Assembly (NCBI GenBank): GCA_024663395.1
Contig: JANFAH010000020.1
Coordinates: forward strand, 744,001-808,000
DNA: 64,000 bases
Direction: 5' to 3'
Source: Pisolithus tinctorius
Lineage: Eukaryota > Basidiomycota > Agaricomycetes > Boletales > Pisolithaceae
The notes under the pieces were generated by a model that did not search any database, was not told the DNA's origin, and saw only the letters and a program-made list of their open reading frames with translations. This document shows, one piece after another, positions 44,833 to 55,832 of the stretch. Both the position numbers and the translations under genes were made by a program. Every line of letters begins with the position of its first letter. The stretch's first letter is position 1.

Positions 44833-47800
44833 GACTTCATCCAGGACTTGAATAGCCAGTGAGGAGACGTTTCGATGGGATCGGCCACCCATGTAAGGCT
44901 GGGATATCTTGCTCAGCCTATAGCGGTATATAAGAAAGAAGCAAGTACATACATCTCGGACTTCGACTCGCAGTTTCAAGATATAACTGAAAACAGAAAA
45001 CAAGAATCAACATTAGACATAGAGGTGACCAGCCATAGAGTTTCTTTTAGATTGAGCATGAATAACGCACTGACTTTTCCCACAGGTATAGAAATAGAAT
45101 CACAAGATGTTTATTGCAAGGACACAGGACAGTATCAAAGAGACAAACCCTTTCGTAAGGGATGCAAAGAAGGAGGAATGGATAGGAGCATTGAGGGAGA
45201 AAGTCGAAGCAAAGAAACAGAGATTGAATGCCCAGGGGCAGGACTGAAAGGTTACAAGATGATGTTTGCGATGACAGAGGAGGACTTCGAGTCCTCGGGT
45301 TTACATTTCGAATCTTATTTGGTGGAGAGTCTGACCACCAAGCTACAGGACGAGGAGGAATGGATAAAGCAAGTGATGAAGTACAAACCCGTGGTGAAGA
45401 AGGTTCAGCCAGTAGTGACAGAGATGCCGGCAGAGTTTAGAGTCGAGAGGAGGGAAGTGGGGGACCCATTGGCTAGCCTCCCCCAGATACCAGTTAAACC
45501 CCCAGAGTTCACACCCGGGGAACGACTTACACAGGAGAGAGCAGACAAGTTCGAATGGGACCCAGGCAGATTTTTGTGGCCCAGAGAACTCAGACTAGTC
45601 AAGTGGCTAGTACGAATCCACGAGAAGGCTTTCACTTGGGACACAAGTGAAAGGGGGACATTCAGAGAAGATATGTTCCTGCCTCTCAAGATTCCGACAG
45701 TCCCACACAAGCCATGGGTGTATTGGAATATACCCATTCCACCAGCGATCTATGGGGACATCATGCAAATAATCAAGGAAAAGATCGCAGCAGGAGTTTA
45801 TGAACTGTCAACTTCATCTTATCGATCGAGATGGTTTTGCGTAGTGAAGAAGGATGGGAAATCACTGCGACTGGTCCATGACTTACAGCTGCTCAACGCA
45901 GTCTCGATTCAGGATTCAGGAGTTCCCCTACACGTAGACAGTATCGCCAAGGAATTCGCAGGACACATGGTATATGGCATGTACGACCTTATGGTCAGTT
46001 ATGACCACTGAGTGATCCACAAAGACTATCGCAACCTTACGACCTTTCAAACACCAATTGGCACATTCAGGTTGACCAAACTCCCCATGGGCTACACGAA
46101 CGCAGTACAAGTGTTCCATGGGGATGTGTCGTTTACTCTCAGGGAGGAAACACTGGAAGTAACCATGCCATTCATTGATGACATACCAGTAAAAGGACCG
46201 TGAACGAGGTACATGAGAGAGGACAGAATGTATGAAACGATCGAAGGGAATTCAGGGATCAGGAGGTTTGTATGGGAGCACCTCGTCAATACTAATCGGG
46301 TTCTACAGCGCCTCGAGCATGTCGGAGCTACCATCTCTGCAAAGAAATTTGCAGTGGCAGTCCCATCTATCACTGTAGTGGGACACAAGGTTTCATATGA
46401 AGGCCAAATACCTGACAAATCCAAGGTACAGAAGATTTGAGATTGGCCCTACTGCAAGAACATCACAGAAGTGTGAGGCTTTTTAGGCCTCTGCAGCTAC
46501 TGTCACATCTTCATCCGAGACTATGCAAAAAGAGTGAAACCAATGATCAAGTTGACCAAGAAGGGAGTAGTCTTCAGATTGGATGAAGTACACAAAGCGG
46601 CGATGGACGACTTGAAAGAAGCGCTTGCCAACTCGCCAGTGTTAAGACCGATAGATTACAAGTTGGGATGGTGAGTCATTTTAGCTGTTGACACCTTGCA
46701 CATGGCAGTAGGCTACCTGCTTTTACAGGTCAGAGAAGATTCGAAGCATTATCTGTCAAGGTTTGGATCGATTGCATTCAACGAAAGGGAAAGTCGTTAT
46801 AGCCAGGTGAAGCTAGAGTTGTTCAGCCTATTTTGTGCGCTTCGGGACGTATGCAACCACATATTTGGAGTTAAAGATTTAGCTGTGGAAGTCGATGCCA
46901 AGTACATCAAGGGTATGATCAATAACCCCAACCTGCAACTGAATGCAACCATCAATCAATGGATTGCTGGTATACTCCTCTTCAAGTTCAAACTGATACA
47001 TGTACCGGCAGAGAAGCATAGAGGCCTGGATGGGTTATCAAGGAGACCTCGAGCAAACGAGGATCCAGAACCAGAAGATGATTATGAAGATTGGATCGAC
47101 GAGGTAGGATCATTCGCAGTTGAACTCCTCAACCCTCAGCGAGGCAAATGAGAAGAAGCCTTCTTTCAAAGTCAAAAGGTAGTCAAACCAAAACTAGGAT
47201 GGATCCCCCACGTTGGAGAACAGAGATCAGAGAGGTCAAGCGAAGCGACCAAGACCCAGGTGGTTTTATCACAGGCGTCAGGGATGGATGCTACCGCTGA
47301 TATAGAAATCCCTAGGACAGAGAAAGGGAAGTGACAAGACAAACGGTTGGAAGTAGTTCACAAGTTCCTCGAAGATCAACAGTGACTGCCTGGAATGTTG
47401 GACTTGGATCTGAACTCGTTAATCAAATATGCGGCAAGATTCTTCCTGAAGCACAGAGAACTGTGGCACCAGGAACCGAGGGGACAGCATCAAGTAGTAC
47501 CCATGTACGAGAAATGCCTGGAGTTGATGAAGCAAGCACACGACGATTTGGGTCACAAGGGAGTGTTCCCCACTAAGTCGAGATTACTGATCCACTTTTG
47601 GTGGCCATCGCTAGATTGAGACATACAGTGGTTCCTCTGTACCTGCCATGAGTGTCAAATTCGACACATGGATAAGATCCATATCCCACCTGTTGTAGCC
47701 ATGCCTGAACCTCTGTTTTACAAGGCATACATGGATTTGATGGTGATGCTGAAGTCAAATGGGTTCCGGTACATAGTACAAGCTAGGTGTTCTCTGACTT

Positions 47801-48756
47801 CGTATCCTGAGTGGCAGATGCTGTGTGCAGAGACAGGACAGACCTTAGGACAGTTCATATTTGAACAGATCTTGTGTAGGTGGGGTGCCATAGGAGAGAT
47901 TGTCACAGACAACGGCTCCGCGTTCAAACAGGCCCTCGCCTACCTCGCAAAGAAGTATGACATCAGGCATATAAAGATTTTGGCATACAATTCTCAAGCC
48001 AATGGAGTTGTCAAGAGAAGACATCTAACCATTCAAGAAGCTCTCATCAAGACTTGCAAGGGCGAAGTGGGCAAATGGTCATTGTATGCACCATCGGTGT
48101 TCTGGGCCGAAAGGGTGACAACACAAAAGTCAACAAAACTTTCACCGTATCAGATGGTCCATGGAATCGAGCCAAGATTGCCGTTCGACTTCGCCAAAGC
48201 GACTTTTCTGACGAATTGGGACAAGGATAAGTATTCAACTGAAGAACTGATATTGTATAGGTGCCGCCAGCTGCAGCAAAGACAGGAAGACTTACATCGG
48301 GTTCGTCAACAAGTATACAAGGCATGGTGCCAGATGGCAAAGGAGTTTGAACAGAGGGTAAAAGGGTCGATACGAAGCTATGAGTTTGAACCAGGAGCAC
48401 TAGTCTTAGCTCGCAATACAAGAATCGAGAAGGAACTTGATTGCAAGACGAAGCCAAGATACCTAGGCCCTATGGTTGTCATCAGGCGAGCTGAAGGCGG
48501 TTCATACCTATTAGCTGAGCTTGACAGCTTGATTTCTCAACTCCGATATGCCACATTTCACTTACTCCCTTATTATTCTAGGAAACAAATCTTGATAGCA
48601 GTAGAAGAACTCACAAACCGAAGTAAAGAAGAGCTGCACAGGCTCGAAGAAGAATCGATAGAGGACGAATCGATCCCCAAAGCTGAAGACATCTTATGAG
48701 AAGAGGACATCGAAGAGAGTGAGTCAGGTGAGAGTATCTGAGACCTCCAGTTGTAG
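44833..48756 (+). pseudogene. G4 RT-RNase H-integrase frame, all stops TGA
   Basis: The frame lies -1 relative to gag; the switch falls between 44812 and 44833 and may be an indel or programmed. RT: VVKKDGKSLRLVHDLQLLN, TTFQTPIGTFRLTKLPMGYT and catalytic FIDD (46171-46182). RNase H-like region near 46680-47050. Integrase zinc finger ends CTCHEC (47636-47655); catalytic Asp in YMDLMVM (47734) and VTDNGSAF (47908). The third acidic residue of N-S-Q-A-N-G-x-V-E is Lys (AAG, 48013-48015), consistent with a CpG to CpA change. Internal TGA at 44860, 46009, 46201, 46438, 46474, 46672, 47149, 47332, 47383, 47617, 48697 and 48739; terminal TAG at 48754. Confidence 0.88.
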
Positions 48757-48844
48757 ATATTGGTGTGCTCGTTCAACCAAGGCACTTCAACTATCGGCTT
48801 GAATTTGAGTGTAATTCGGTGCAACTTGCACCCTGACTTGCACA

Positions 48845-48878
48845 TTCTGATCAAAAATAAAAAATAAAAAATAAGTCA
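48845..48878 (+). promoter_or_regulatory. A-rich tract with AATAAA-like signals between convergent genes
   Basis: A run of (AAAAAT) units gives several AATAAA words on the plus strand about 100 nt after the pol stop and just beyond the 3' end of the antisense gene. It could end a short gag-pol mRNA before the antisense region. Whether it is used is unknown. Confidence 0.35.
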
Positions 48879-48987
48879 CAACTTTTGAACTATTTGAAAA
48901 GTGCTGATCAATTCTGTGTTGGACAGGGATATACATGAGGTATGATGACGGGGCTGTTGAAGCCCAGAAAAGAGATAGTGCAAGATA

Positions 48988-50378
48988 CTTAATCGTGTGA
49001 TTTCCTCTTGCCCAACACCTTCTTGGATGCGACGTGGCCCTTTGAGGCTTGGTCTAACACTTCAGTCATGGTGTGAAGGGCTTTGTGAAGTACAACCAGC
49101 ATCTCGGCATTGGATAGCGAAGGCAGTGAAGGAGGGGAACTGGAAGTCGAAGGGGTGGGTGCCGAGTTAGAAGAGGAGGCGCCAGAAGTTGAAGGGGGAG
49201 GAGTCAGACTGGGAGATGGAGACTTGACATGAGCGCATTTCGAGGTGCGAGCAGGCCTTTGGGTGATCTCGACTACAGGCTTGGCAGGGTAATGAGGAGG
49301 GGTGAGAGTGAGAGGAGTAGAGCCCATGCAAAGCGCCTGGACCCAGGCTCGGGACTGCGCTGAGTCGTTCTGGAGCGATGTCAGCAAGATGCCTTAGGAC
49401 AAAAAGAGAGTGGACAACATGCATGTATAAGGGGCAAGTATAACGAAGTTGACAACAACGCACGCATTTGAGCCCCATGGCTCCAGAGCAGATGGCTCAA
49501 GCAACATGACAACGGTCGCAGGGGATGGGCGGGTAGATGGGGAAACTGCCATCCTTCGAAGTACATTTGAAGAGCTCGATATGCCAATTGGGACAGTAGA
49601 CTCACCATTGGAGACCAGACTCCCTGAGATGGTCTGTGTTCTGGATCTCGAAGAGTCAGCTATGGGATGAAGAAGAATGAAGGAAGTTAAAACTCACCAA
49701 AGGGCAGTTGAGAGATGCATGGCCAGTCAATGGAGAGTCGGCAGGAAGACGGTCAAGGCCAGATGCGGAAGTGTTGAGTGTCTGGCAGGTGGGCATGGCA
49801 GCATCTGGGGCAGAGACCAGATGGTCAGGCAAGACGGTTGGCGTAAGGGGAGAAGGAGGGTCCAAGTGACCTGGGAGCGAGGGAGAGGGTGTATGAGAAG
49901 GTGCGATGGTAGACATAGATGTGGATGTGGATGATGGAGCATCAGGGAGCGTGTCAAAGGTGGGAAGGTCGAGAGTGGGGCTGGCATCCAGTTCCTGGAC
50001 GATGACAGTTGCAGGTGAGGGCTCTGCGGGGGTATGGTCGACCAGGGCAGCGGTAGTTGCAGGAGCTGGTTCGTCCTGGACAATGTCAGTGGGAGGAGCA
50101 TTGACCAATAGCACAGGAGAGGAAGCGGCTTGAGGTTCAGGAGCTGTAGGAGCTGGTGATGGGCCCTGTAGTGACGGGGTAGTGTCAATGGAACAACTGT
50201 CAAGGAAAAGTAAAAGACCACACACCATCAACAACCCCAGATGCGCCAACAGTGCGTTTCTCGACTCTGTGTTGCCCTGCGATGATCCCAACAGGAGCTG
50301 GAGGACGGAGGCAGTGCATGCAAGGTCATCAGCTGGGACGCCAACATTGGGAGGCGAGTCATTGGGGTTGGACAACAT
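48988..50378 (-). CDS. Antisense Zn(II)2Cys6-type protein gene carried by G4
   Basis: Runs opposite to gag-pol. The likely start is ATG at 50378, after a pyrimidine-rich leader typical of fungal 5' UTRs. Exon 1 (to 49698) is Ser/Pro/Thr-rich. A canonical intron follows (49697-49660; GTGAGT to CCCATAG). Exon 2 holds LSQLAYRALQMYFEGWQFP and a cysteine cluster at about 49520-49440 spaced C-x2-C-x6-C-x7-C-x2-C-x6-C (CDRC...C...CVRC...C), the spacing of fungal Zn cluster transcription factors. One extra base in a C run near 49540 and one TGA (49499) interrupt this copy. The last part (49387-48988) is Ser/Pro-rich, has a short amphipathic helix and ends basic (KKVLGKRKSHD, NLS-like), stop TAA. The splice pattern after the cysteines is uncertain. 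It is probably nuclear and DNA-binding; target and role are unknown. Confidence 0.6.
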
Positions 50379-51788
50379 GAGAGTGAGGGCAAGAAGGAGA
50401 AAGATGGGGAAGGAAAAATAGAAGGCACACGCAGGGTAGCTTAGATAAGAAGGAGGGGAAAACGGTGGGAAGTCAATCGAAATGGATCGATTATCACCGG
50501 AAATCGGAACCTTCACTCGAAGCAGCGGCAGTCTTACAGTCTCAGTGCACTCAAAGAGCCATGGCGTTCTTGCCATATTCTAGTCTATTTTCCTTTTGCA
50601 TTATGGTGCTCACTAACATTCTACACTAGGAAACATGAACCAAGTAGAAATGACACTGGAAGAGAAGCTTGGCTGGGGTAGACACACTGACAGGTGACCT
50701 TTCCATTTCGGTTTGAACACGTTTTATGGTGAGAAACAGGTATCTTGGCGCCAGAAAAAGTGGATCGACGGGGGGTGAATGTCCAAGGTCGAGCAAGGGC
50801 TCGTATTCATACCCGTCAAGGTCGAACACCTATCTTTGAAGCAGGATCAAGAGGCTACAAGTTCAAGGTGAGGTATTCTATAGTAGTTTGAACATAAACT
50901 ACATCGAAGTATTTTGTTTTCAGCATTGGAAAAGGTGGAAAGTGGGAATGTAAAGCTCCCAGAGGTACATATGAAGGGCCGGGAATACTAGGAACGCGAG
51001 TCGAAGGCCACTGGTATCATTGTGCGCCATGAAATTCATTCCTGTGTGCAAGGCACAAGTCCAGGAGCTGAGAAAAGGGGGGGGGCTGGAGTACCATAGA
51101 AAGGACGCAGTATAGGGTAGAAGGAGTCTCCCGAAGGCCCAAGCTTTTGTTTTTCTTGGTTTCATTTCCACTAATGTCGTCTTAAGGATGAAATGGAGTC
51201 GAGAGCGCACAATGCACTCTCGTAGGATTGTGAATACGTCACTGATAGGGGGTTTACAGGTATAAAATAATCTTCGAGCTGGGTCATAGGTACAGAGGGT
51301 CTCTATCCCCAGCCACTGTGCTGTGAAAATGCTCCATCGCAGTTCTACTGCCAGCTGTGTTTCGACAAGCTGTTCCTACCTCGCACCACACTCAATTTAT
51401 CACCCACTTGTTCATGTGTTCGAAGTGCTGTGATCGTCACCCAGGCTAAGAGGTTGGCTTTGGAGGTGTGGAAAAATCGAGGGCACGAGGTGATGGAGAA
51501 GGTACAGGAGAGTTGGCCATGAGGGGTCTTGGGGACTTCGGTGAGAGTAGAGGAGAGGTTCGAAGAGTGGGGTGTGGGTTTGGGATTGAAGGGGCACATT
51601 GTTGGAGGAAGAGGGGGTATGGAGTGGGGTAGAAGGTGACACAAGGTACAGCAAGCGAGGGGAAGGCTAGGAGAGACAGAGGGCAAGGGTGTGAGGGAGA
51701 GGTTGGTGAGGACAGGTACAAAGCCGAGGACGTCTGCGCAAGGAAGGGGGACAACCGAGGACAGTCGGCATCTAAACCCCCCCTCGGA
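50379..51788. other. G4 interval between antisense gene and 3' LTR
   Basis: Contains the upstream region of the antisense gene (in-frame extension to 50576, CT-rich near 50380-50450) and about 1.2 kb with no recognisable gene. Minus-strand Ser/Pro-coding ORFs at 51345-51754 are low-complexity and unsupported. Immediately before the 3' LTR the plus strand reads AAACCCCCCCTCGGA (51774-51788), a pyrimidine rather than a purine tract; the nearest purine run (AAGGAAGGGGGA) is some 35 bp farther upstream. Confidence 0.5.
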
Positions 51789-52259
51789 TGTAGGGAATGT
51801 GAACCTTTTCCCTACGAGAAGTCACGCTTCAGTTGGGTCGAAGGGGAAGTTTGAGGGTGAAGAGTGTAGGAGAGAGTTGAGGGGGATTCAAACTTAGGGG
51901 TTGTGGCTGAGAAAGACTTGGTGTCGAGAGATAGAGAGCTGACTAAGCGTGTGGGTGGTCATGGCGTGGGCCACATCACTTGAAAGCTACAGTACACCAG
52001 GGAGGACTACACTACACTAGCTACCACCATTTTACTCTGTGCTCTTGCCTTTGGGAGAACACACTTCAGCTCCCCTTTTCTTGCCAAGGTTCTTCCCTAG
52101 GGACAAGAAATATATTTCTCTCGGGTGAGTTCCCTCTTTGTTCATCTAAGGTACTTACCCTGCATCCAGAGCGAAGCCCCTTCAGGGTCGACCCGACTTG
52201 AGCAGAACCTACTTCTTCCGGAGTCGGAGTTCTTGGCCATCAGAAAACACATTCTTACA
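51789..52259 (+). repeat. G4 3' LTR (471 bp)
   Basis: Same length and ends as the 5' LTR, followed by GCGG (52260-52263) and then G3 RT sequence. Confidence 0.92.
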
Positions 52260-53437
52260 GCGGGCAAGTTACAAAGCCCGAAGAACATGACCAGGGGCTC
52301 AAAAGCACCACAATGGCATATGAAAGCAGCTTTCCACTCATCACCTTCTTTGATCCTAATGTTGTTGTAACCCCAACAAAGATCCATCTTCATGAAGAGT
52401 TTGCAACCTTTCAACTTGTCCACAAGCTGAGATATTAAAGGGAGAGGATATGAGTTCTTGACAGTATGCTTATTTAAATAATGATAGTCCTGGACCATTT
52501 GCTTCTTTCCATCTTTCTTAGGGACGAAGAACACTGGAGAAGTTTGTGGCGATTTACTAGGCCAAATATAACCCTTCCTGAGTTGACCGTTGACAAAGTT
52601 GCTGACTTCTTTCTGCTCATCAGGGGAGAGGGGAATCAACCTTCCCTTTTTTGGTACAAATGACTCCTTTAGTTCTATAGCGTGGTCCCAAGGTTTCCTA
52701 AGTGGCATGTGCTCAGACTCCTTCTCAGAGAAGACTGATAAATATTTGCAATATGCCTTCAGAACAAGTTCCTCAGGGGCTTTATCCACTTCTGGTTTGT
52801 CCATTCCTAGATTTCAAATCCAGGTTACATAAGAGTCCATGGCTTCCCTTTTGAGTTTTTCCACCTTGTGAATGAATGAGGACTTAGGGGCCAACTGTCA
52901 GCATCTAGCCAGACATCTTCCCATTTTGACCTCACCGGTTTTCCAATCTATCAGCAGGTTGTGCTGATGTAGCCAGGTATGTCCCAGAATCATGGTACTA
53001 CCTCCTAGATTGGTTATTTCAGCAAGAAGCTCCTTATGATGGTCAAGGTAGGAGACTCGAAGGTGAGCCTGATGCATAATCCTTCCTGTGGAATTGGGTG
53101 AACTGTCAACATTAAATACATCCACTGCCCTTGGCAGCACTATCCTTGGAATCCGGTTCCTTTCAATGAAGTCCTTGTCTATAAATACTCCAGTAGTGCC
53201 ACTATCAAGCAGTGCATTCACCTTGAACATCAAACTGGCATTCACCCACAAAACCAAGGGCACTTCCACAGAGTCTTTCAGGTTCAGTGTGCGTCGGGTT
53301 TCAGACCATATGGAGGTCTTTGCACTACTACCTTCCAGATCCGGGAGATCAAAAGAAACATTTTTTTGTCCTTTGTTGCAAGCAGAATTAAGCAGGCATG
53401 GTTTTACATCTGACCCTGAGCCCTTTTGGGACTCCAC
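52260..53437 (-). pseudogene. G3 protease and RT N-terminal half
   Basis: 53437-52898 has the retropepsin motif ALLDSGTTGVFIDKDF and ILGHTWLHQHNLLIDW. In-frame TGA at 52898 and 52814 separate it from 52804-52260: [64 protein letters not shown] cut here as GYNNIRIKEGDEWKAAF, and MFFGLCNLPA, where G4 interrupts. The continuation is at 41114. Confidence 0.9.
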
Positions 53438-53676
53438 TTCAGATGATGTAAGAGTAGAAGAAGGAACAGATTCTGAACCATTAAATAACTCCTGTGGTTC
53501 TTCAATATTGAGAAAAGAGAAACAGTTGAAAGAAACTACTGGTGCACTATTTTTTATATTTTAATTTTTGGTTTTTGTATTTTCTTTTATATCTTTAAGT
53601 CCGTAAGTAGAGCGAAACCTGTAAAAAGAAGAAGAAGGAACAAGTGTCCATATTCTAGAGTCTGCAGGACCCAATT
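53438..53676 (-). other. G3 gag-pol junction
   Basis: After the gag stop the pol frame resumes within this AT-rich stretch (poly-T/A near 53550-53600) and contains one TAA. The original frameshift or readthrough signal is no longer legible. Confidence 0.4.
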
Positions 53677-54672
53677 TCACTGCAGCTCTGATTCTTTTAA
53701 CTGGTTAATATGAGCGACGATCTGCTCGAAGCTCATCCCCTCCATTGCTTGTAGGCAGGGGTCAGGTCCAGTGTCAGTATTTACAGCCCTGATGGGGCAT
53801 CCTTGCAATTGTGCCTGTTTAGGGCACTCACTTTGGTAATGGCCCTTAAGGCCACATCCAAAACAGGTAATATGGGACTTGTCCTTAGGGGGTCCCTTCC
53901 CCTTTCCTTGTTGTGGAGTGGCACCTATGTCCATGGGGGTGCTGGCTCTGGGTTGCATTCCTGTGGCAGTGAAGCCATGAGGGTGATTTTGAGGCCATAC
54001 CCTCAAAGAGGAGGCCATCATGTATTGGTGGTTTTCAAAATTTCTGGCCACCAACCAGAGCTCTGGTATGTACTCCTTGTATGTATCCTTTCTTTTCCCC
54101 AAGTGATGCATGAGGTGGAGCACCTTGGGGTTTATGGCCTGTTCTAGGCACAGGATAGCCAAATCGTTGGAAGCACTTGCCATAAGCTTCCAACTATCAA
54201 ACTCTGCCAAGAAGGCATCCATTCAAGACTGCCCTTGCCTCACCTTTTGCATCTTCTTCTGGGCCTGGTCCCTATTGTTCATGGGTTGGAAGTGAGAGTT
54301 GAGATCTGCCACCACCTCATCGATGGTAGGCCAGTTAGCGTTTGCCAAGTGGAAATCCAACTTGGTGTGGGTGCAGTTGCTGGCGATCAGACCAGTCATC
54401 TGGGTCCAGAACACCATACAGTCCTGGCTTGTATAGCGGTGGATGGCTGCTTTGCAGTAGGCTCTCATTTTGATTACCCATTCTTCGTATTTGTTTATGG
54501 AACCATCAAAAGTTCCAGGTTTGGCAACACCCCTCTTCATGGGGTCAAAGTTAGATGTTTGCACCACAGCTGGTGCCAGCATATACTGTTGCATGGCCTG
54601 AGCCATTGCTGCTCCCATAGCCTGCACCATGGTGTAATCAACAGGGGGTGGCTGGGGCTGGTTGGGGTCCAT
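53677..54672 (-). pseudogene. gag: G3 Gag, one in-frame TGA
   Basis: 332 codons. An N-terminal proline-rich start with MAQAMQQYMLAPAV, the Gag core (GTFDGSINKYEEWVIKMRAY, LDFHLANANW, MDAFLAEFDSWKLMA), and a CCHC knuckle CFGCGLKGHYQSEC near 53860-53820. TGA at 54223 fits CGA to TGA and is otherwise in frame. The C-terminus has a short helix (MSFEQIVAHINQLKESE). Confidence 0.9.
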
Positions 54673-55423
54673 TTCTGCTAGTCAGTGGGACTGGTCTGCG
54701 AAGGGGGTGGCAGATGGAATGGCAGTTCTGAAGGTTATAGGGCTGATTAAAGACGAACCTGAGTTTGTTCAGGTCAGGGGAGGGCAAAGGCAAAGGGTAA
54801 ATGAGTTCCAGAGTTACTTCATAGAAAAGCTCAAGAGGCAGAAGGGGAAGTGGGGTGAGCGGGGAGGGTGAGCAGGAGAGGTGTGGAATAGAGAGTTCCC
54901 TTTTGTAAGGGAGGAACCTAAGAGGGAGACAAAGCTCAACCTCTTCCTTTTTTACAGCAGGAATGGTGGTAATGTAAAAGTAAAGTAGGCATACTACTTG
55001 TTGATGGTGTTCAGGACCACTAAACACATAGTCTGTTCATTATCACACACCTGATCAATCTCCTAGAAATAGGGAGAGACCAGCCTGGCACACTATGTGA
55101 ACTATGGTGGGTACAAGAACATTAACTATGGGTCTACCTCTGCTGCTGTGTGGGAACTATGACTAAGTATGGCTCAGCCACTCTGGACCTTGCAGGCCCT
55201 TCTTGATCAAGTGTTGCCCTTCATACACTGAGCTTGACCTTGGGACAGTGTATGTTACATAGATTAAAACTCCCAAGACGTTTGCCCAACTGGCTCCATT
55301 GCTCAGGTGCTCTTGGTCACACTGATGGAGGCGAAAAGAAACTACAGGCAGAACTGCCCACTACAAGTATTATATTGCCATTGACCCTTGGCACTGGGTA
55401 TGAAGGGATAGGGGAGAAGTTAT
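54673..55423. other. G3 untranslated leader
   Basis: About 750 bp between the G3 PBS and gag on the minus strand. No ORF with recognisable content. Includes pyrimidine-rich runs upstream of the gag ATG on that strand. Confidence 0.5.
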
Positions 55424-55436
55424 AATCTAGTTCAAG
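55424..55436 (-). promoter_or_regulatory. G3 primer-binding site (self-priming type)
   Basis: On the minus strand CTTGAACTAGATT abuts the LTR end. Eleven bases (TGAACTAGATT) are exactly complementary to AATCTAGTTCA in the LTR (55538-55528), located about 37 nt after TATATAAA, i.e. near the expected mRNA 5' end. No tRNA-type TGG start. Confidence 0.65.
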
Positions 55437-55832
55437 TGAAGCAACCAAAGATAAAGTCTTCTCAGCTATCACTTCAAACCAGAGAGTACTGGGAGTGGAA
55501 CCCATTGATTGAGAAACAAGCTCAAAATGAACTAGATTAGAGAACCTGGCTATGACAAACAATGGGATTTATATACTGCCTTACTGTTTGTATGTACTGC
55601 CACGAGAGAACATTCTGGAAAGAGGTAAACAAAAGAGAAAACTATGCTATTGGTCAAACACAAACATGCATTAGTAACAAGGCATGGCCTTACTAAGCAT
55701 CATGTAAGAGTAAACAAAGGAAAAGTCCAAGATGACTAAGCATCCCTAAAGCGAAAGCATAACCCTAACCAGAGGGTGGATATATATGGGCAACCAGGAA
55801 ACATGGAAGTGAAAAGTCTACTGGTCATTACA
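55437..55832 (-). repeat. G3 5' LTR (396 bp)
   Basis: Same length as the 3' LTR. Differences (e.g. AACGAAC/AATGAAC, GTACAT/GTATGT) are again partly CpG-type. TATATAAA on the minus strand at 55575-55568. Confidence 0.92.

Larger units (their letters stand above)
41115..52259 (+). mobile_element. G4: 11.1-kb gypsy-type element with an antisense accessory gene
   Basis: Two 471-bp LTRs and a 4-bp duplication GCGG (41111-41114, 52260-52263) inside the G3 RT. Internal order is SR-rich gag, protease, RT, RNase H, integrase on the plus strand to 48756, then 3.0 kb before the 3' LTR with a minus-strand gene. The 18 in-frame stops in gag-pol are all TGA and there is a single frame change. This is the youngest level of the nest by position. 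Confidence 0.93.
38279..55832 (-). mobile_element. G3: gypsy chromovirus inserted in G2, itself split by G4
   Basis: Both 396-bp LTRs are present (38279-38674 and 55437-55832), flanked by GCAGC (38274-38278, 55833-55837). Without G4 the element is about 6.4 kb. Order on the minus strand is 5' LTR, PBS, gag, protease, RT, RNase H, integrase, chromodomain, polypurine tract, 3' LTR. Stops are mainly TGA with a few TAG/TAA. Confidence 0.93.

Noticed and set aside
41586..48756. TGA read as an amino acid (stop reassignment or selenocysteine) in G4
   Set aside because: Every TGA sits where a CGA arginine codon is plausible, CpG loss is seen elsewhere in the same elements, and there is no sign of recoding elsewhere. 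Mutation explains the pattern more simply.
48739..48756. Treating 48697 as the certain natural end of G4 pol
   Set aside because: The frame continues with acidic residues to 48739 and TAG at 48754; I cannot tell which stop is original, so both are recorded.
51345..51754. Further antisense gene near the G4 3' LTR
   Set aside because: Overlapping low-complexity Ser/Pro ORFs in different frames with no splice signals or conserved motif.
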